From the NCBI GenBank assembly GCA_963851215.1, contig CAWKOG010000020.1, positions 558,001 to 622,000 of the forward strand: DNA of 64,000 bases, given 5' to 3'. The stretch comes from DATKFM01 sp963851215. Lineage in GTDB: Bacteria > Pseudomonadota > Alphaproteobacteria > Dongiales > Dongiaceae. This document shows, piece after piece, positions 60,473-64,000 of the stretch (its first letter is position 1; each line of letters begins with the position of its first letter). Both the position numbers and the translations under genes were made by a program. The notes under the pieces are model-generated. The model was not told where the DNA came from. It saw only the letters and a program-made list of their open reading frames with translations, and did no database searches.

Positions 60473-62719
60473 CTACTTGACGCAGTCCACCAGGTATCGC
60501 CTGCCGCCAGCCGCCGGCTCGAAACGCAGGCCATGGATGTCGGTCTCGAAGCCCGGGAACTTGGTGTCGAACTCCCGCGCGTACAGCAGATAATCCTGGA
60601 TCGACTTGGTGGCGGCTGTGAGCTTCTCGCCGGGCATGATCACCGGTATGCCCGGCGGATAGGGAACCAGCATGACCGCCATCGTGCGGCCCATGATGTT
60701 GTCGATCTCCACGCTTTCGGTGCGCCCGCGCACCAGCTGCTCGTACGCATCGGCCGGCCGCAGCGCCATCTCCGGCAGTGTGGTGTACATGTCCTTCTGC
60801 GCCTTGGGCACCTTGTCGTCGCGATAGACGCGATGGATCCCCTCGCAGAGTTCCTTGAGACCCATCTTGGCGTAGGCCTCCGGATGCGCTTCCACCAGCG
60901 CCGGCAGCACGCGGCTGAGCGGCGCATTGGCGTCGAACAGATCCTTGAAGTTGATGAGTTCCGTAACGAGCGTGCTCCACTTACCCTTGGTGATGCCCAT
61001 GGAGAAGAGCACCAGGAAGGAATAGAGTCCCGTCTTCTCGATCTCGATCCGCCGGGACGACAGGAAGCGAACCACGACCGTTGCGGGAATGCCCAGCTTC
61101 TCCATCGTGCCATCAGCCGTCAGGCCGGGCGTGAGGATCGTGACCTTGATCGGGTCCACGATCACGTGATTCTCCGCCAGGCCCTCGAAGCCATGCCACT
61201 TCGCGGTTGGCTTCAGCACCCAGTGCTGCCGCTCGCCGATCGGCTGTTTCGCCATCGCGTCGGGCTGCCAGACCTCGAACCACCAGCTGTTCTTCATCTG
61301 CTTTTTGACGGCCGTCATGGCGCGGCGGAAACTCAGCGCCTCGTCGATCGTTTCCTGCACCAGCGCGCGTCCGGCCGGCTGCTCCATCATGGCGGCGGCG
61401 ACATCGCAAGAGGCGATGATGCCGTATTGCGGCGACGTCGAGGTATGCATCATGAACGCATCGTTGAAATGCGCCATGTCGAGCTTCTTCGTCTCGCTGT
61501 GCTGGATGTGGATCATGGACGCTTGCGATAGGGCGGCGAGGAGCTTGTGCGTGGAGTGCGTCGCGAAGGTTATCGCGTGCTTCGCTCTCGCAGGCACGTT
61601 GGAGGAGATCGCGTGATGCCCATCGTAGAATTCATGGAAATTGGCGTAGGCATACCAGGCTTCGTCGAAGTGAAGGATGTCTATCGAGTCGCCGACGATT
61701 TTCTTGATGGCATCCACGTTGTAGCAAAGGCCGTCATAGGTGGAGTTGGTCATCACCATCAGACGCACTTTGCCGCTGGTCTCCTTCGCGAAGGGGCTGG
61801 CGGCGATCTTCTTCTTGATCGAGGCGGCCGTGAACTGGTCGCGGGAAATCGGCCCGATGATCCCCAGGCCGTTTCGGGACGGCACGAGGTAGATCGGCGT
61901 CGCGCCGGTCATGATCAGCGAATGCAGGATCGATTTGTGGCAGTTCCGGTCGCAGAGCACGAGATCGCCGCGGGAGACGGTGCCGTGCCAGACGATCTTG
62001 TTGGCCGTGGAGGTGCCGCCGACCACGAATAGGGTTTCGTCCGTGCCGAAGATGCGAGCCGAATTGCGCTCGCCTGCGGCGATCGGCCCGGTATGGTCAA
62101 GCAGCGAGCCGATCTGCCCGACCGAAACGGATATGTCGGACCGCAGCGTGTTCTCGCCAAAGAACTCGTAGAAGAGTGTCCCAACCGGACTCTTGCGGAA
62201 GGCGGTGCCGCCTCCATGGCCCGGCGTATGCCAGGAATAGCTGGCTTGCAGCGTGTATTCCATCAGCGCTTTGAACATCGGCGGCGGCAGACGGTTGAGA
62301 TAGAGCTCTGCTGCGCGGACGATCGCGCGGGCCATGAATTCCGCCGAATCCTCAAACAGGCGCATGAAAGCGTTTGCGTGCTTCAGCACGCTGGCCGGCA
62401 CGACCTCGGCGGTACGCTCGTCACCGAACAGGAAGATCGGCAGCCTGTCGTTGCGGCTGCGTTTCGCCGCCAGCACCTCTTCCAAAATCTTCCACTGGCC
62501 AGGCTTCGCCTCGGCGCCATCGACGGAGATCAGCCAGCAGGATTCGGTGTTGAAGACATTGACCAGCCGCCGCGCGTCCTCGTAGCTGAGGCCGGCAACG
62601 ACGCGAAATCCCTCTTTCTCGATCGCGGCCGCTAGCTGCTGCATGCCGCGTCCTGCGGCATTCTTGCCTTCGTAGTCCTCGTCAATGATAGCGATCGGAA
62701 ACGCCTTGACGAAATCCAT
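60473..62719 (-). CDS. Orn/Lys/Arg decarboxylase family, arginine/lysine-decarboxylase-like
   Basis: First gene of the operon, intact, 748 residues, ATG at 62717-62719 (MDFVKAFPIAIIDEDYEGKN). Wing domain 1-130, then PLP domain with YSWHTPGHGGGTAFRKSPVG, DILHFDEAWYAYANFHEFYD and the PLP lysine in FATHSTHKLLAALSQASMIH. C-terminal domain with LVPYPPGIPVIMPGEKLTAA. The segment around the PLP site and MMHTSTSPQYGIIASCD is between AdiA (arginine) and CadA (lysine), so the substrate is arginine or lysine and not ornithine. Such enzymes consume a proton per turnover and often form decamers. Preceded by a 406-bp leader region. Confidence 0.92.
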   Translation of the reverse strand: MDFVKAFPIAIIDEDYEGKNAAGRGMQQLAAAIEKEGFRVVAGLSYEDARRLVNVFNTESCWLISVDGAEAKPGQWKILEEVLAAKRSRNDRLPIFLFGDERTAEVVPASVLKHANAFMRLFEDSAEFMARAIVRAAELYLNRLPPPMFKALMEYTLQASYSWHTPGHGGGTAFRKSPVGTLFYEFFGENTLRSDISVSVGQIGSLLDHTGPIAAGERNSARIFGTDETLFVVGGTSTANKIVWHGTVSRGDLVLCDRNCHKSILHSLIMTGATPIYLVPSRNGLGIIGPISRDQFTAASIKKKIAASPFAKETSGKVRLMVMTNSTYDGLCYNVDAIKKIVGDSIDILHFDEAWYAYANFHEFYDGHHAISSNVPARAKHAITFATHSTHKLLAALSQASMIHIQHSETKKLDMAHFNDAFMMHTSTSPQYGIIASCDVAAAMMEQPAGRALVQETIDEALSFRRAMTAVKKQMKNSWWFEVWQPDAMAKQPIGERQHWVLKPTAKWHGFEGLAENHVIVDPIKVTILTPGLTADGTMEKLGIPATVVVRFLSSRRIEIEKTGLYSFLVLFSMGITKGKWSTLVTELINFKDLFDANAPLSRVLPALVEAHPEAYAKMGLKELCEGIHRVYRDDKVPKAQKDMYTTLPEMALRPADAYEQLVRGRTESVEIDNIMGRTMAVMLVPYPPGIPVIMPGEKLTAATKSIQDYLLYAREFDTKFPGFETDIHGLRFEPAAGGRRYLVDCVK

Positions 62720-63125
62720 GCACTTCCTCCCGATGGAACGACCAATCAGGGCGAGACGCTTCTAAACTCTAGTCGGCTTCGAAACCCTGCCCCAGTTGGC
62801 CCCAGCCGTCCTCTAATGACAGTACTTTTCCTCTAGTTCCAGTTATTTATTGGCGCATAAGCATCTTCCCACTATTGGACCTTGGTCCAATTGACCCCCG
62901 CCCTTGATTGGCCGTAGGGTTTGCGGCTTGCGCCACGTAAAGAAGCTTGTTCTGCCTTGCAGGACCAGCATGGAGTATTGTGCGCGATTGCAATGCTCTC
63001 AGCCATCTTCGCGGTTGCTGCTATCGGCGTGCCTGCAACAATCCGTAACGCAGATTGCGCCTATCAAATAAGCCAGCATCTGCTCTGCAGGAGGTCGCCA
63101 TCGCGCGCAATCGCTTGGCGCCCGA
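62720..63125 (-). promoter_or_regulatory. Leader/promoter region of the decarboxylase operon
   Basis: A 406-bp gap between hdeD-like and the first decarboxylase gene. A perfect 8-bp inverted repeat, ATTGGACC (62874-62881) and GGTCCAAT (62884-62891), is a good operator candidate. The word CTCTA occurs three times at about 62768, 62812 and 62830, with AT-rich DNA at 62820-62875 where the promoter may be. The part near 62925-63125 has no recognisable feature apart from short frames. Confidence 0.5.
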
Positions 63126-63701
63126 TCAATTCGCGCTATGGCCGCGCAGTTTCAGGGAGAACCAAATCAGCAGAATGCCGTAAAGGATCGCATAGGTGCC
63201 GATGACGAACAGCAGCGCCAGCGCGCCCGTTCCCGGCTGGACGACCAGCATCAAGCCGAAGAGCACCGTCAGCGCGCCGCAGGCGACCAGCAGCCATTCG
63301 TTGTCGATTTCCTTGCGCAGCCGGATCGCGCCGATGATCTGCAGGATGCCCGTTACGATTGCCCAGCCGGCGATGAACATCAGCAGCACGATTGCCGTAA
63401 CGCCGGGCATGACGAATGTCAGGATGCCGACCGCGATGCCCAGGAGGCCGACAAGAGCCAGCCACCAGCGCGGAGCCGGTGCGCCGCCCATGACCGCCGC
63501 CGCGACCGAAAACACGCCATCCGCGAGCGCGAATGCGCCATACATCAGGACCAGCGCGGCCACGGATATGCCTGGCCAAACGAAAGTGAGCACGCCGAAC
63601 AGGACCGCACCGACGCCGCGCAGCAGGAGAAGCCACCAGTTTCTTGCGAGCGCCTGCAACAGCAGGCGTGGCGCGGGCGCTACAGCAGATGTGTTCGACA
63701 T
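63126..63701 (-). CDS. HdeD-family membrane protein (DUF308)
   Basis: A six-helix inner-membrane protein of 191 residues, ATG at 63699-63701 after GGGAGGAC; a longer open frame to 63800 is not supported. Helices come in repeated pairs, e.g. LLLLRGVGAVLFGVLTFVWP, ALVGLLGIAVGILTFVMPGV and ACGALTVLFGLMLVVQPGTG, the DUF308 repeat with conserved Gly and Pro. HdeD in E. coli takes part in acid resistance at high cell density. Its place upstream of, and in the same direction as, the decarboxylase operon fits an acid-stress role. The mechanism of the family is unknown. Intact. Confidence 0.88.
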   Translation of the reverse strand: MSNTSAVAPAPRLLLQALARNWWLLLLRGVGAVLFGVLTFVWPGISVAALVLMYGAFALADGVFSVAAAVMGGAPAPRWWLALVGLLGIAVGILTFVMPGVTAIVLLMFIAGWAIVTGILQIIGAIRLRKEIDNEWLLVACGALTVLFGLMLVVQPGTGALALLFVIGTYAILYGILLIWFSLKLRGHSAN

Positions 63702-64000
63702 GATGTCCTCCCTGGTCGCCGAAAGGAAACTTATGACAGGCGCGCCATCATTCCATATCTCAATTCCCAATGCGACCAACTTGCGCGATTGAGGCGGCAC
63801 CCGCCGCTAAAGCATTCGTAATCGCCGGCTAGGAGGCCCGGGCAGCCACACCTCCTCCCAAATGGGAGGGGCGTCCCAACCCTAAATCGGCAATAGTCCG
63901 CAGGGGCGGCCTGGCCTTCTGATCCGCCGAATGCCCGCTGATAGACGGCCGCGTGTCCCAAGGGGTGCTCCAGAGCTCAGGACGCACATCATGCCAAGAA
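63702..64000. other. Right edge, no gene recognised
   Basis: 299 bp up to the window edge. CCTCCC (63854-63859) and GGGAGG (63864-63869) flank an AAAT loop and could be an operator or part of a terminator. The short frames on both strands do not resemble proteins that I know. The promoter of the hdeD-like gene should be here. Confidence 0.4.

Noticed and set aside
58095..60980. 961-codon reading of the ornithine-type decarboxylase starting at 60980
   Set aside because: The first 174 codons lie inside the preceding decarboxylase gene out of frame and lack family resemblance; the ATG at 60458 matches the expected N-terminus.

Overview
The window is high-GC DNA from an alphaproteobacterium. The main evidence is a complete CtrA cell-cycle set (cckA, ctrA, sciP, chpT) within about 8 kb, a DksA that has lost most zinc cysteines, and GANTC sites near CtrA-like boxes. 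Clustering of these genes with a fliJ-like gene and a CheA-like gene fits Rhodospirillales or a related order, but I cannot name a genus. There are no rRNA, tRNA, CRISPR, integrase or transposase genes that I can see. About half of the genes carry one or more single-base frame breaks while both flanking frames stay family-like. I read this mostly as uncorrected indel errors in the assembly, so broken genes are given as whole spans with the approximate break positions.

Region by region. 1-11.1 kb: cell-cycle and motility control (an unrecognised partial gene, cckA, dksA-like, sciP, fliJ-like, ctrA, a degenerate CheA-like scaffold, chpT, a DUF3553 gene, a membrane histidine kinase). 11.3-20.5 kb: a glutathione transferase, a polyamine-type ABC importer (potDABC-like), and a divergent sugar operon (DeoR regulator, class II aldolase, FGGY kinase, glycerol-1-phosphate dehydrogenase). 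20.5-29.3 kb: molybdenum genes (a GNAT/MobA reading frame, moaA, a modE-like regulator, modABC with a ModE-type operator) that enclose a TrpXYZ-like ABC importer. 29.4-33.9 kb: housekeeping genes (NAD kinase, N-formylglutamate amidohydrolase, argE, a HAD hydrolase) and an exported protein. 33.9-38.5 kb: an accessory stretch with a 5'-truncated sensor kinase, a small gene, a large BTAD/TPR regulator and a long gene-free segment. 38.5-44.2 kb: envelope genes (two glycine-zipper proteins around a peptidoglycan-binding protein) and a PepSY/response regulator/histidine kinase operon. 44.3-52 kb: a glycosyltransferase, a 5'-nucleotidase-like protein, a LapG-type cysteine proteinase, a chemoreceptor and a GntR regulator.

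52.2-63.7 kb is the most striking part. Six genes on the minus strand, separated by only 14-48 bp, encode two arginine/lysine-type decarboxylases, one ornithine-type decarboxylase, a PotE-type antiporter, a periplasmic amino-acid-binding protein and an outer-membrane porin. An HdeD-family membrane protein lies just upstream on the same strand. Together they look like one transcription unit spanning the whole envelope for importing basic amino acids, decarboxylating them with proton consumption, and exporting the polyamine. The inducible decarboxylase/antiporter pairs of enterobacteria are the known parallel. The combination of three decarboxylases with a dedicated binding protein and porin is the best candidate here for something not yet described.
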